Assembly: GCF_000293865.2 (NCBI RefSeq)
Contig: NZ_ALKN02000004.1
Span: forward strand, 172,944 to 236,943
Source: Limnohabitans sp. Rim28
GTDB taxonomy: Bacteria; Pseudomonadota; Gammaproteobacteria; Burkholderiales; Burkholderiaceae_C
Reading direction: 5' to 3'
Length of the DNA stretch: 64,000 bases
This document shows, piece after piece, positions 18,401 to 26,304 of the stretch. Under the pieces are notes generated by a model that searched no databases, was not told the DNA's origin, and saw nothing but the letters and a program-made list of their open reading frames with translations. Made by a program: the position numbers and the translations under genes. Within the stretch, counting starts at the first letter, position 1, and every line of letters begins with the position of its first letter.

Positions 18401-18587
18401 GCTCATGACCGCCACGGTGGCGCTGCTGGCCTTGGTGCCCTTCCTGTTCGCTACAGGCCCTGGTTCAGAGGTTCAACGTCCCTTGGCCGTGGTGGTCATT
18501 GGCGGTTTGATTTCCTCTACATTACTGACACTGGTCGTTTTGCCTGCGCTTTACAGGTGGTTCGACGACGTGCCACAAGAAGCTTAA
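15498..18587 (+). CDS. Heavy-metal efflux RND pump (CzcA/CusA family)
   Basis: 1029 aa inner-membrane proton/metal antiporter with twelve transmembrane segments and two large periplasmic loops (SVDAFPDVTNVQVQV near the start and GTVVVVENVFHKLG in TM4). The proton-relay aspartate is Asp412 in GLMVDG. The preceding segment reads AIAIG, like CusA-type pumps, not the DFG of zinc/cobalt/cadmium CzcA pumps, but it is followed by DG and not DA. The substrate therefore cannot be assigned: Cu/Ag or another soft metal is as likely as Zn/Co/Cd. AAGGAA precedes the ATG. It shares an operon with the channel, the adaptor and a PII-like gene. Confidence 0.9.
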   Translation: MLKSLIRAALTQRLLVLVVALVLLGFGGRAAMKLSVDAFPDVTNVQVQVATEVPGRSPEEVERFVTMPLEVAMTGLPGLTEMRALNRAGLSLVTLVFTDKTDVYFARQLVMERLLEVTPRMPEGVVPVLGPVSTGLGEVYQYTLVHPDDGQRKLSDNELMERRVIQDWVLRPMLRSIPGVAEINSMGGLERQFQVLVNPDRLRHYRLSLREVLESIERNNANSGGGLLRSSAEQYLIRGVGLIQTADDIGNIILKESGDVPVFVRDVAQVQVGAAVRQGAVVRNGETEAVAGIVMMLRGANAKEVVGRVKTKVEEINQKGMLPGGLQIEPFYDRTELVDSALWMVTKVLLEGIVFIIIILLLFLGDVRSSLVVVATIVITPLVTFMMMNQLGLSANLMSLGGLAIAIGLMVDGTVVVVENVFHKLGQAGPSRASRLRTILEATSEIAKPTVYGMSIIILVFLPLMTLTGMEGKMFAPLALTIAIALAVSLVVSLFLSPVLCSYVLRGGSDHDTKPIAFLKRHYLTVLHLALGAEKKTIAIAVALLVGSLSLFPLLGKSFIPTMKEGNIVPQIIRVPSISLEESLNVEYEAMKIVSQVPGVKSVVAKLGRGESLADPAGPNESDPIVVIDREAGRTQTEIEEDIRKALAVLPGVQVIMNQPIAQRVDEMVTGVRSQLAIKVFGDDLAELKRISEEVARITSTVPGAIDLRVERLSGQQTLTIEIDRQSIARYGINVSDVNDLIETAFGGNEVGQLYEGQRRFAIVVRYPQENRNSIQAIRNTTLKTRDGTLVPLSAVASIELLDSPPTISREFGKRRVVVGANVSGRDLGGFVQEVQQRVDAELTLPEGYYLSWGGQFENMERAMETLTIIVPLTIVAIFFLLFMLFNSVKLATLIILVLPFASIGGILALFVSGEYISVPASVGFIALWGIAVLNGVVLVSSIRKLREDGMSVAAAVREGCVQRFRPVLMTATVALLALVPFLFATGPGSEVQRPLAVVVIGGLISSTLLTLVVLPALYRWFDDVPQEA

Positions 18588-18602
18588 ATTTGGAGACAGT
18601 TG

Positions 18603-18932
18603 ATGAAAGAAGTACGCGCCATCATTCGCCCCAATCGCCGTGATCGCCTGCGAGAAGCTTTGCGTGCGATCCCCAACTTCCCGGGCATGTCCATGTTCAG
18701 TGCCCAGGGCTTCACGGCCCCGGCTTCGATCGACAAGCGTTCTGTGCGCGACGAGCTGACCGATTTCACAGAGAAGTACATGGTGTGTGTGCTGTGTCCT
18801 GACGACATGGTGGAAACCATTCGCAATGTCATCGTCAGCTCTTGCGGCACGGGCAATTTTGGAGATGGTTTGGTGTGGGTGCTGGACGTGGCTTCTGTGC
18901 ACCGTGTCCGCAATGGCGAGCCCATGGCCTGA
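18603..18932 (+). CDS. PII-like protein linked to the heavy-metal RND operon
   Basis: 109 aa. The ferredoxin-like PII fold is visible: KEVRAIIRPNRRDRLREAL at the start and a C-terminal GTGNFGDGLVWVLDVASVHRVR that matches the PII nucleotide-binding end (GDGKIFV-like). The T-loop differs from GlnB: there is no uridylylated tyrosine, and the segment FTAPASIDKRSVRDELTDF replaces it. GGAGA precedes the ATG at 18603, and the gene begins 15 bp after the pump stop. The family occurs beside HME-RND pumps and probably senses metal or nucleotide state. It should not be confused with the glnK at 34 kb. Confidence 0.85.
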   Translation: MKEVRAIIRPNRRDRLREALRAIPNFPGMSMFSAQGFTAPASIDKRSVRDELTDFTEKYMVCVLCPDDMVETIRNVIVSSCGTGNFGDGLVWVLDVASVHRVRNGEPMA

Positions 18933-19008
18933 CGTCTGGGTGGGCCGATTTGCGTTCCGCGACCGCTTTGAACTTTCGGGGTGATTCGACCCCAAATCTG
19001 TTGAGCCT

Positions 19009-20166
19009 GTGGTGGTGTTGACCAATTTTTCGCGCGTATCGGGATCAGGGCCACTGCTTGCTGCATTGATGGTCACGCGCCAACGCACGCTGGGCTTGAT
19101 GCAGGCATGGCAGGCGGCGGTGGCCGATTTGTCGGTGCCACTTTCACCCCAAATGAACCCGCCACTTTGGGAGTGGGGCCACATCGCGTGGTTTCAGGAG
19201 TGGTGGACGGTGCGCAACCGCCAGCGCCACGAAGGCACACGCAGCGCTTCTTCGGGCGATGGTTTTGCAGCTTCGCTTTTGCCGCATGCCGATGCGCTGT
19301 ACAACTCCAGTGACGTGGCGCACGACAGCCGTTGGTCGCTGAACCTGCCCGACTTTGAGCACACACAGCGCTACCTGTCCGACGTATTGACGCACAGCTT
19401 GGCCCAGTTGCGGGCTGCGCCCGACGCCAGCGACGAAGCGCTGTACTTTTGGCGCTTGGCGATGCAACACGAGGCCATGCACAACGAGGCTTCGGTTTAC
19501 ATGGCGCAAAACCTGGGGGTGGCTTTGCCCGAAACCTTGTGTGTGGGGCATGTGCAGGAAGGCGGCCCTGTTTTGCCGAATAGCGCTTTGTCCATCCCCG
19601 CCCAAGTCTGCACTGTGGGCCATGCCGGGCCTGGATTTGCCTTTGACAACGAATGCCCTGCGCACGCGGTGACCTTGGCCGCGTTCGAGATCGATGCCAA
19701 GGCCGTGACGTGGGCGCAGTACCTGCCCTTCTTGCAAGCAACGGGGTACGCCCTGCCACCCCATGTGCGCTGGGTGCAAGGTGATTGGCAGGTCCAAGTG
19801 TTTGGCCGCTGGCAAGCCATGCCGATGGACGCACCCGTGGTGCATGTCAACGCCCACGATGCGCAAGCTTGGTGCCAATGGGCGGGTAGGCGCTTGCCAA
19901 CCGAGGCTGAGTGGACTTGCGCTGCAGCGCTGGAGGGCTTTGCGTGGGGCCAAGTGTGGGAATGGACGGCGAGCGATTTCGCGCCTTACCCGGGCTTTGT
20001 GCCTCACCCTTACCGCGAATATTCAGAACCTTGGTGGCAGGGTCACCGTGTGCTCAAGGGCGCATGCCGCGCCACGTCGCAGCATCTGGTCGATGTGCGT
20101 TACCGCAACTTTTTTGTGCCCGAGCGGCGCGATATCTTTGCAGGCTTTCGCACGGTGGCGCTTTAA
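19009..20166 (+). CDS. senA: EgtB/SenA-family non-heme iron enzyme, probable selenoneine synthase
   Basis: 385 aa. An N-terminal DinB-like domain supplies the iron ligands: His58 in EWGHIAWFQEWW and the pair His154/His158 in QHEAMHNE. A C-terminal formylglycine-generating-enzyme-like domain follows (VVHVNAHDAQAWCQWAGRR, LPTEAEWTCAA, VWEWTASDF). The layout is that of EgtB, which joins hercynine to a thiol, and of SenA, which joins hercynine to a selenosugar. The nearby TIGR04348 gene and the selD fusion favour SenA; EgtB function remains possible. The start is uncertain: GTG codons at 19009-19017 give the full N-terminal helix, while the ATG at 19069 would cut into it. The gene is convergent with egtD, 7 bp apart. 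Confidence 0.78.
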   Translation: MVVLTNFSRVSGSGPLLAALMVTRQRTLGLMQAWQAAVADLSVPLSPQMNPPLWEWGHIAWFQEWWTVRNRQRHEGTRSASSGDGFAASLLPHADALYNSSDVAHDSRWSLNLPDFEHTQRYLSDVLTHSLAQLRAAPDASDEALYFWRLAMQHEAMHNEASVYMAQNLGVALPETLCVGHVQEGGPVLPNSALSIPAQVCTVGHAGPGFAFDNECPAHAVTLAAFEIDAKAVTWAQYLPFLQATGYALPPHVRWVQGDWQVQVFGRWQAMPMDAPVVHVNAHDAQAWCQWAGRRLPTEAEWTCAAALEGFAWGQVWEWTASDFAPYPGFVPHPYREYSEPWWQGHRVLKGACRATSQHLVDVRYRNFFVPERRDIFAGFRTVAL

Positions 20167-20173
20167 AGCCCCA

Positions 20174-21142
20174 TCAGGCCTGCGCCCACAAGACGGCAAA
20201 ACGCTGGGCCGGATCGGTCCAGGCGCGGGTGCCGGCAAAGCCTGCTGAGTGCAGCAAAGCTTCAAAGTTGGGCACCGTCCATTTGCAAGCGTTTTCGGTG
20301 TGGATGGTCTCGCCCTGTGCAAACTGTCGCTGGCCGCCTGGCCACTGCACGGTGAGTTCGTGGCGTGCCTGCAGGTGCATCTCGACCCGCGACTGCGCCG
20401 CATTGAAACGCGACAGGTGCCGCCAGTCACGCACCGCAAAGTTGCTGCCCACCAAACGGTTGATGTGCAGCAGCAAGTTCAGGTCAAAGGCGGCGGTCAC
20501 GCCCAAGGCGTCGTCGTAGGCCGCTTCCAATTCGGCCGCGTCCTTGACCAAATCCACCCCGATCAGCAAGCCACTGCCCATGGCTGACCCGCAAGCCTTG
20601 TGCAGGCTTTGCAAAAAGCCCAGAGCTTGATCGGGTGTGAAGTTGCCGATGCTCGAGCCCGGGTAAAACAACACGCGCGGCTGCGCCGGGTCCAAGCCCA
20701 AGGCGTCTGGTAAATCCAGCCCGCCGGAAAAGTCAGTGCCCAGGCCCGTCATGGCCAGACTCGGGTGCTGGCGCTGCAGGCTGTCCAGGGCTTGGCGCAC
20801 AAAGTCCACCGAAATGTCCACCGCCACATAGCGACCGGCCTGCATCGGGCCCAGCAGACGTCCGGCTTTTTCGCAGTTGCCTGCACCCAGGTCCACCCAG
20901 CACGCACCTGCGGGCAAGTGCTGCGCCATGTCGGCGCTGTGCAGGCGCATGAGCAGCGCCTCGGTGCGCGTCAGGTCGTATTCGGGCAGCTCGGTGATGG
21001 CCTCGAACAGTCGCGAGCCCAGCGCGTCGTACAGGTATTTGGGCGAGGTGTAGGCCTGTGGGGCGCACAAGCCCTGCAAGAGCTCTTGCGCCACAGCGGC
21101 GGCGTTGTGCTGGTACAGCTGGATGAATTGGGGGGTGCGCAT
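20174..21142 (-). CDS. egtD: L-histidine N-alpha-methyltransferase
   Basis: 322 aa SAM-dependent enzyme. Diagnostic blocks are SPKYLYDALGSRLFEAIT and LPEYDLTRTEALL (histidine-binding side), DLGAGNCEK (SAM site, residues 84-92), YVAVDIS, GSSIGNF (162-168) and LLIGVDLVKD followed by AYDDALGVTAAFDLNLL. It trimethylates histidine to hercynine, the shared precursor of ergothioneine and selenoneine. Length is normal for EgtD. It is convergent with the EgtB/SenA gene, so the two are not one transcript although they sit end to end. Confidence 0.93.
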   Translation of the reverse strand: MRTPQFIQLYQHNAAAVAQELLQGLCAPQAYTSPKYLYDALGSRLFEAITELPEYDLTRTEALLMRLHSADMAQHLPAGACWVDLGAGNCEKAGRLLGPMQAGRYVAVDISVDFVRQALDSLQRQHPSLAMTGLGTDFSGGLDLPDALGLDPAQPRVLFYPGSSIGNFTPDQALGFLQSLHKACGSAMGSGLLIGVDLVKDAAELEAAYDDALGVTAAFDLNLLLHINRLVGSNFAVRDWRHLSRFNAAQSRVEMHLQARHELTVQWPGGQRQFAQGETIHTENACKWTVPNFEALLHSAGFAGTRAWTDPAQRFAVLWAQA

Positions 21143-21216
21143 GCGGCCATGCTAACCCGTGCCATGGGCGGGTTCAACATCCCTTGTCAGGTCCGTGCAG
21201 GCTTTGATCCGTGGTG

Positions 21217-22428
21217 TCACCGTAAAAAACGCTCGGCCAACTGGCACCAGAACGCGGCGCCACAGGGAAGATTGGCATCGTTGAAATCGTAGCCCGGGTT
21301 GTGCAGACCCCGGCCTTTCTCCAATGGGCCGTTGCCGATCCTGACCAGCGCGCCGGGACAGGCCTGGAGCATGTAGGCAAAGTCTTCACTGCCTGTGAGT
21401 TGCGGATGTTCGAGCTCAACCGCATCGGGGCCCATCAAATCCTGCGCCACTTGCGCGGCCAGGTCGACGGCTTCTGGCGTGTTGATCAAGACCGGATAGC
21501 CTTCGATGTATTGGATGTCGGCTTGGGTGTCGTGCGCTTGCGCGATGCCCGTGATGATCTCGGTGATCCGTTTTTTCAGCAGTGCGCGAACGGCAGGAGA
21601 AAACGACCGGACGCTGATGCCGATCTCGGCCATCTCGGGAATCACGTTCAGGGCGTCGCCTGACCGAAAACGCCCGACGGTGACCACGGCCGTTTCAGCC
21701 GGGTCGACATTTCTGGCCACCACAGTTTGCAAAGAGGTGACGATGGCCGCAGCAGCGACGAGTGGATCGGCAGCCAAGTGCGGCCTTGCTGCATGCCCGC
21801 CAACGCCCAAGATTTTCACGAACACGCGGTCGCCCGCTGCCATGAATGCACCGCGGCGCAACAAAATTCGGCCTTGCGCGGCCCCTGGGTGGTTGTGCAT
21901 GGCAAAGACCGCATCGCACGGGAATCGGTCGAAGAGTCCGTCTTGGACCATGGCCTTGGCGCCGCTGTCAAAGCCTTTCTCTTCGGCGGGCTGAAAGATC
22001 AGGTTCAGGGTGCCCGAAAAATTCCGGTGTTCGGCCAGCCGCTTTGCAGCGCCCAGCAGCATGGTCATGTGCCCATCGTGGCCACAGGCATGCATGCGAC
22101 CCGCAACGGTGCTCGCATGCGCTGCGCCTGTGCACTCGTGGATTGGCAAGGCATCCATGTCGGCACGAATGCCCAGACGCTTGGTGCCCGTGCCATTTTT
22201 CAGCGTGCCCACCAAACCGGTACCGCCAATGCCTCTGGTCACCGCATACCCGAACTCTTCGAGCTTTTGCGCCATGAAGTTGGAGGTTTGGTGCTCCGCA
22301 AAAGCCAGCTCAGGGTGCTGGTGAAGGTGTTTGCGGATGCGTGTTAACTCATCCGCATGAGGCGTCAAGTGCTCAATGCGCGTGTACTGAAAGGGCTGCA
22401 CGGACGGTGATGACAAGGAATCGCTCAT
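21217..22428 (-). CDS. M20 family amidohydrolase (hippurate hydrolase type)
   Basis: 403 aa M20D metallopeptidase. Metal-binding motifs are HACGHDGHMTMLLGAAKRL, the catalytic glutamate in FQPAEEKGFDSGAKAM, and GGHAARPHLAADP in the dimerisation domain. It would hydrolyse N-acyl or aromatic amides of amino acids in the cytoplasm. The ATG overlaps the stop of the upstream Bug gene (ATGA), so uptake protein and hydrolase are co-translated: the binding protein may import the amide substrate, which is inference. The substrate is not known. Confidence 0.88.
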   Translation of the reverse strand: MSDSLSSPSVQPFQYTRIEHLTPHADELTRIRKHLHQHPELAFAEHQTSNFMAQKLEEFGYAVTRGIGGTGLVGTLKNGTGTKRLGIRADMDALPIHECTGAAHASTVAGRMHACGHDGHMTMLLGAAKRLAEHRNFSGTLNLIFQPAEEKGFDSGAKAMVQDGLFDRFPCDAVFAMHNHPGAAQGRILLRRGAFMAAGDRVFVKILGVGGHAARPHLAADPLVAAAAIVTSLQTVVARNVDPAETAVVTVGRFRSGDALNVIPEMAEIGISVRSFSPAVRALLKKRITEIITGIAQAHDTQADIQYIEGYPVLINTPEAVDLAAQVAQDLMGPDAVELEHPQLTGSEDFAYMLQACPGALVRIGNGPLEKGRGLHNPGYDFNDANLPCGAAFWCQLAERFLR

Positions 22429-23408
22429 TCCGCGACGATGTTGTTGGCTTTGGCGATGCGCTGGTAAAACTGGATCCGATCCCCGATTTCAGTGCGGTAG
22501 GCGGCAGGCGATATGTCCTCGGGCACCATCATGCCCTTGTCCGTCCAGACCGACTGGGTGGCAGGCTCGTTCAGAATCCCGCGCACAGTCCTGTACAGCA
22601 GTTGAACGATGGGCTCGGGGGTGTTGGCGGGGGCGGCAAGCCCTGTCCAGGATGTGAGGTTCAGATCGGGCAATTTGAGCTCGCCAAACGTGGGGACATC
22701 TGGCAGTTGAGGCACGCGTTGCGGTGCGGCGACGGCCAAGGCCCGCAGATTGCCGTTGCGGATGTTGCTCATGTTGGAAGACAGGTTGTTCCAAGTCAGC
22801 TGAACTTGACCGGAAAGCAAGTCCACGAGCGCAGGGCCGGCCCCACGGTAGGCAATGTGCGCCATCGGCAATTTCGCCTGAACCTTCATCAACTCCATGC
22901 TCAGATGGGACACCGAGCCGATGCCCGCACTGGCATAGCTCAGCTTGTCGGGATTGGCCTGGGCGTACTTCAGCAAATCGGCAAAAGTTTTGACGGGCAG
23001 ATCCTTGTTGACCAGCAAAACGTTGGCCAAGCGGTCGATCAAGGTGATGGGGGCAAAGTCTTTGAGCGCGTCGTAAGGCAATTTGGGGTTGACCGCAGGA
23101 TTGACCACATGCGTGCTTTGCGACGTCACCACCAAGGTGTAGCCATCGGGCGCCGCTTTGGCCGCAAAACTCGAACCAATGGCACCGCCTGCACCGGCTT
23201 TGTTGTCCACAATCACCGGGACTTTCAGGACCCGGCTCAAGCGTTCGGCCATCAGGCGTCCCGAGTTGTCCACGGCCCCACCCGGCGCAAAAGGCACCAC
23301 CAAGGTGATGGGCTTGGATGGATAGCCCGCTTGGGCCAAGGCTGGGTGCAGGGGCGTCAAGGCGCCGGCTGCGGCCAGGCCCATCACTTGGCGTCGGTTG
23401 AGTTGCAT
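22425..23408 (-). CDS. Bug/TctC-family substrate-binding protein
   Basis: 327 aa periplasmic binding protein. The leader NRRQVMGLAAAGALTP has a twin-arginine pattern. It is followed by GYPSKPITLVVPFAPGGAVDN, VDNKAGAGGAIGSSFAAKA and DGYTLVVTSQSTHVVNP, all Bug hallmarks. The ATG at 23408 is preferred to a GTG eight codons upstream because it puts the twin arginines at residues 5-6. The gene is divergent from a LysR regulator and coupled to the M20 amidohydrolase, which makes a small regulated uptake-and-hydrolysis unit. The ligand is not known. Confidence 0.88.
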   Translation of the reverse strand: MQLNRRQVMGLAAAGALTPLHPALAQAGYPSKPITLVVPFAPGGAVDNSGRLMAERLSRVLKVPVIVDNKAGAGGAIGSSFAAKAAPDGYTLVVTSQSTHVVNPAVNPKLPYDALKDFAPITLIDRLANVLLVNKDLPVKTFADLLKYAQANPDKLSYASAGIGSVSHLSMELMKVQAKLPMAHIAYRGAGPALVDLLSGQVQLTWNNLSSNMSNIRNGNLRALAVAAPQRVPQLPDVPTFGELKLPDLNLTSWTGLAAPANTPEPIVQLLYRTVRGILNEPATQSVWTDKGMMVPEDISPAAYRTEIGDRIQFYQRIAKANNIVAE

Positions 23409-23484
23409 GAGGTGCTTTCTGGATGAAAGCACTGAGGTTAGTCAGAACAGTTGCTCTCTACAAACGACAAAGTCATCGCACTCG

Positions 23485-23499
23485 ATAACCTAATGTTAT
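23485..23499 (+). promoter_or_regulatory. LysR-type T-N11-A box
   Basis: ATAAC-N5-GTTAT is a perfect inverted repeat that fits the LysR T-N11-A consensus. It lies 10 bp before the start of the LysR gene and 76 bp before the divergent Bug gene, where an autoregulatory and activating site would be expected. Confidence 0.55.
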
Positions 23500-23509
23500 A
23501 AACCAAGCC

Positions 23510-24418
23510 ATGAAAGTTCGGTCCCCTTCCATGGTTGAGATGCACGCGTTTTTGGCGGTGTGCCGCGTGAAAAGTTTCAAAGGTGCGGCAGAGCAGCTGT
23601 GTGTGACGCAAGCCGCTGTGAGCAAGGCCGTGCAGCGACTGGAAGAGCACCTGGGCGGCGTCAGGCTCTTTGACAGAAATTCAGCGGGTGTGGTGTTGAC
23701 CGAGCGGGGTGTCGAACTCAGCAAATTGATACAGCGCCCCGTCTTGGCGCTGGAATCGGCTTTTGAGAGTTTCGGAAATGCCCTGCAATCTCGCCCTGTC
23801 CGAATCAGTGTGATTCCCACTTTGGGTATCCAGTGGTTTTTGCCCCGGCTCCAGCAGCTTCGGCAGATTCATCCCGATGTGAACATTGAGATGAGGCAAT
23901 TCAGGCACGACGAGGACTTCACCCGGGATGACGTTGATTTTTGGATTGAGGTCAAACGTCCCTACCGAAAATGGCCTGACCATGTGGACACACGCTACTT
24001 GCTGGGGCGTGAGCTGGTGCCAGTCTGTACACCTGAACTTAAAAAACGATTTCGCAAGCCGAAAGATCTGCATTCGGCCACCTTGCTGGGGCACACCAAT
24101 TTTCCGGACAACTGGGCCAGGTGGTTTGATGCGGCAGGCGTGCCTTTCACGCCCCGCTTGGGGCCCAGCTTTGATCTGACCATGAACCTGATCGTGGCGG
24201 CCAAATCCGGCATGGGCGTCGCCGTTGTGCCTGCTTGCCTGGTTCAGCTTGAACTCATCAAGGGCGAATTGGTCAAGCCCTTTGACACAGAGGTCTCCTG
24301 TGGGCGAGGTTATTTTTTGTGTCGGCACAAGGACGCGCCCCCCTTTGATGCGGGTGACCGTTTCGCCGATTGGCTGATTCAACAATCCGCCGAAGACCAC
24401 TTTCATGTGCCAAACTGA
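23510..24418 (+). CDS. LysR-family transcriptional regulator (GcvA-like)
   Basis: 302 aa. N-terminal winged helix-turn-helix MHAFLAVCRVKSFKGAAEQL-CVTQAAVSKAVQRLEEHLG, then a type 2 periplasmic-binding effector domain with WFLPRLQQLRQIHPDVNIEM and a C-terminal AAKSGMGVAVVPACLV. The DVDFWIEVKRPYRKWPDHV segment resembles GcvA-type regulators. It is divergent from the Bug-amidohydrolase operon and probably controls it together with its own promoter. Confidence 0.88.
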   Translation: MKVRSPSMVEMHAFLAVCRVKSFKGAAEQLCVTQAAVSKAVQRLEEHLGGVRLFDRNSAGVVLTERGVELSKLIQRPVLALESAFESFGNALQSRPVRISVIPTLGIQWFLPRLQQLRQIHPDVNIEMRQFRHDEDFTRDDVDFWIEVKRPYRKWPDHVDTRYLLGRELVPVCTPELKKRFRKPKDLHSATLLGHTNFPDNWARWFDAAGVPFTPRLGPSFDLTMNLIVAAKSGMGVAVVPACLVQLELIKGELVKPFDTEVSCGRGYFLCRHKDAPPFDAGDRFADWLIQQSAEDHFHVPN

Positions 24419-24537
24419 ATGAATCCATGGCCAACACGCCGGCCTGTCCACCGGGCCGCAAGTGGTATCGCTGGCATTCAGGCACCTGGTTTTTGGTTTC
24501 GCTGTTTAATCAAATCCTTCTTTCTTTTCAACACACC

Positions 24538-25416
24538 ATGATGTTTACCTTTCAAAAAAATTGGCGCTCCAGCTTTCTGGCCATGTCGGCAGCTTTTGTG
24601 CTGCAGTTTTCCATGGCCTCCGCGCAAGCCCAAACCACGCTGCGCGTGACCACCATCCCTGAGGAAGCCGCCACCGAGCAGGTGCGCAAATTCACCCCGC
24701 TGGCCAATTACCTGGAAAAGCAACTGGGCATGAAGGTGGTGTTCACGCCTGTGACCGATTACCCCGCTGCGGTGGAGTCTTTGGTGAACAAGAAAGTGGA
24801 CGTGGTCTGGTTTGGTGGCTTCACCTTTGTACAAGCCAGCATCCGCTCGGGCGGCAAGATCGTGCCCATCGCCCAGCGCGAAGAAGACACACGTTTCCAA
24901 TCGGTGTTCATTGCCAAGACCAACTCGGGCATCAAAAGCTTGACCGACATGAAAGGCAAGCAGGTCTCGTTCGGCTCACAAAGCAGCACCTCGGGCCACC
25001 TGATGCCGCGCAGCTTTTTGCTGCAAGCCAACATCGACCCTGAAAAAGACTTCAAGCGCATCGCCTACAGCGGCGCGCACGACGCCACCATCGCTTCAGT
25101 GGTCAGCGGCAAGGTCGACGCTGCTGCGCTGGACATCACGGTGTGGCGCAAGTTCGTGTCAGAGAACAAGGTCAACACGCAAGACGTGAACGTGTTCTTC
25201 ACCACCGCGCCTTACTTCAACTACAACTGGTCGGTGCATGCCGACATGCCCGCCGATTTGCGCGAAAAAATCAAAGCGGCCTTGCTGGCCCTGAACCCCG
25301 CCAACCCCGAACACGCCGAGATCTTGAAGCTCAACCGCGCCACCCGCTACATCGCCACCATGCCCGAGAACTACAAGGGCTTGGAGTCGGCGGCCCGCAG
25401 TGCAGGGTTGCTCTAA
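24538..25416 (+). CDS. PhnD-family ABC transporter substrate-binding protein (putative selenate/phosphonate-type oxyanion)
   Basis: 292 aa. A signal peptide ends at SAQA near residue 30. The mature part begins TTLRVTTIPEEAATEQVRKF, followed by YLEKQLGMKVVFTPVTDYPA and VDVVWFGGFTFVQA, then REEDTRFQSVFIAK, SFGSQSSTSGHLMPRSFLL and YSGAHDATIASVVSGKVDAAAL. The LRV-IPEEA-TE start and the GGFTFVQA and REED blocks match the PhnD branch annotated as putative selenate transporters more closely than classical PhnD. Two adjacent ATGs (24538, 24541) are possible. It heads a four-gene operon with an ATPase and two permeases. Phosphonate or phosphite as substrate cannot be excluded. Confidence 0.8.
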   Translation: MMFTFQKNWRSSFLAMSAAFVLQFSMASAQAQTTLRVTTIPEEAATEQVRKFTPLANYLEKQLGMKVVFTPVTDYPAAVESLVNKKVDVVWFGGFTFVQASIRSGGKIVPIAQREEDTRFQSVFIAKTNSGIKSLTDMKGKQVSFGSQSSTSGHLMPRSFLLQANIDPEKDFKRIAYSGAHDATIASVVSGKVDAAALDITVWRKFVSENKVNTQDVNVFFTTAPYFNYNWSVHADMPADLREKIKAALLALNPANPEHAEILKLNRATRYIATMPENYKGLESAARSAGLL

Positions 25417-25434
25417 AGCCTGAGCCTTTTCGCA

Positions 25435-26271
25435 GTGAACATCGATCTGCAGTCTTTGGAGGCGCGCCACCCGGCCGCGCTGCCTGGCGCGCCAGCCGCT
25501 TTGCGAGCCCTGAACCTGCAACTGGCCGCTGGCGAACAGGTGGCCATCATTGGCCCCTCGGGCGCGGGCAAGACGACCTTGCTGCAGGTGTTGGCTTGCG
25601 CCCAGCGGCCCACCCAGGGCACGCTTCAGCTCTCGGGCGTGAACCCTTGGGCGCAATCGCCTGGCGCTTTGCGCGCTTTGCGCGGCCAGTTGTTTTTGGC
25701 CCCGCAGGTGCCGCCTTTGCCGCCGCGCCAGCGCGTGGTGACCTCGGTGCTGGCTGGGCGATTGCCTGTCATGGGTTTGTGGGCGAGTCTGCGCTCACTT
25801 TTTTACCCCACCGACATCCCAGCCGCTTACGAAGCGCTGGTGCACTTTGATTTGGCTGACAAATTGTTCGAGCGGGTCGATCGACTGTCGGGCGGCGAAC
25901 GCCAGCGCGTGGGTTTGGCCCGCGCCCTGCTGGCCCCGGCCAGCCTGTGGCTGATTGACGAGCCGCTGTCGGCCCTTGACCCCATGCGCGCCCGCATGGC
26001 CATGACGGCCTTGGTGGGCCTGGCGGCCGAGCGCCAAGTCACGCTGGTGGCCACTTTGCACCAGGTGGACATGGCGCTGGCGCACTTCCCGCGCATCATT
26101 GGCCTGCGCGATGGGCAGTTGGTGTTTGACTTGCCGTCTGCACAAGTCAGCCGCGAGCATTTGGCGCATTTGTACGACCAGCACGAACACGAGTTGCGCG
26201 GCGAAGCGCCGATCGGCGTGGACGAGCCGGCCCCGGCAGCGACCGCGCCGGCCGTGATGCATTGCCGCTGA
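25435..26271 (+). CDS. ABC transporter ATP-binding protein (PhnC-like)
   Basis: 278 aa. Walker A GPSGAGKTT at residues 40-48, signature LSGGERQRVGLARALL, Walker B LWLIDEPLSALD and a C-terminal extension of about 20 residues rich in Ala and Pro. The PhnC-type spacing and the neighbouring PhnD- and PhnE-like genes define it as the energy-coupling subunit. The start is a GTG at 25435, 18 bp after the upstream stop. Confidence 0.88.
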   Translation: MNIDLQSLEARHPAALPGAPAALRALNLQLAAGEQVAIIGPSGAGKTTLLQVLACAQRPTQGTLQLSGVNPWAQSPGALRALRGQLFLAPQVPPLPPRQRVVTSVLAGRLPVMGLWASLRSLFYPTDIPAAYEALVHFDLADKLFERVDRLSGGERQRVGLARALLAPASLWLIDEPLSALDPMRARMAMTALVGLAAERQVTLVATLHQVDMALAHFPRIIGLRDGQLVFDLPSAQVSREHLAHLYDQHEHELRGEAPIGVDEPAPAATAPAVMHCR

Positions 26272-26304
26272 CGCGCACTGCCCCCTGAAGCCCAAGCACG
26301 CGAC

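Noticed and set aside
19009..21142. A plain ergothioneine pathway (egtB plus egtD)
   Set aside because: Not excluded, but ranked second because a TIGR04348/SenB gene and selD lie nearby and no egtA-like or egtC-like gene was seen.
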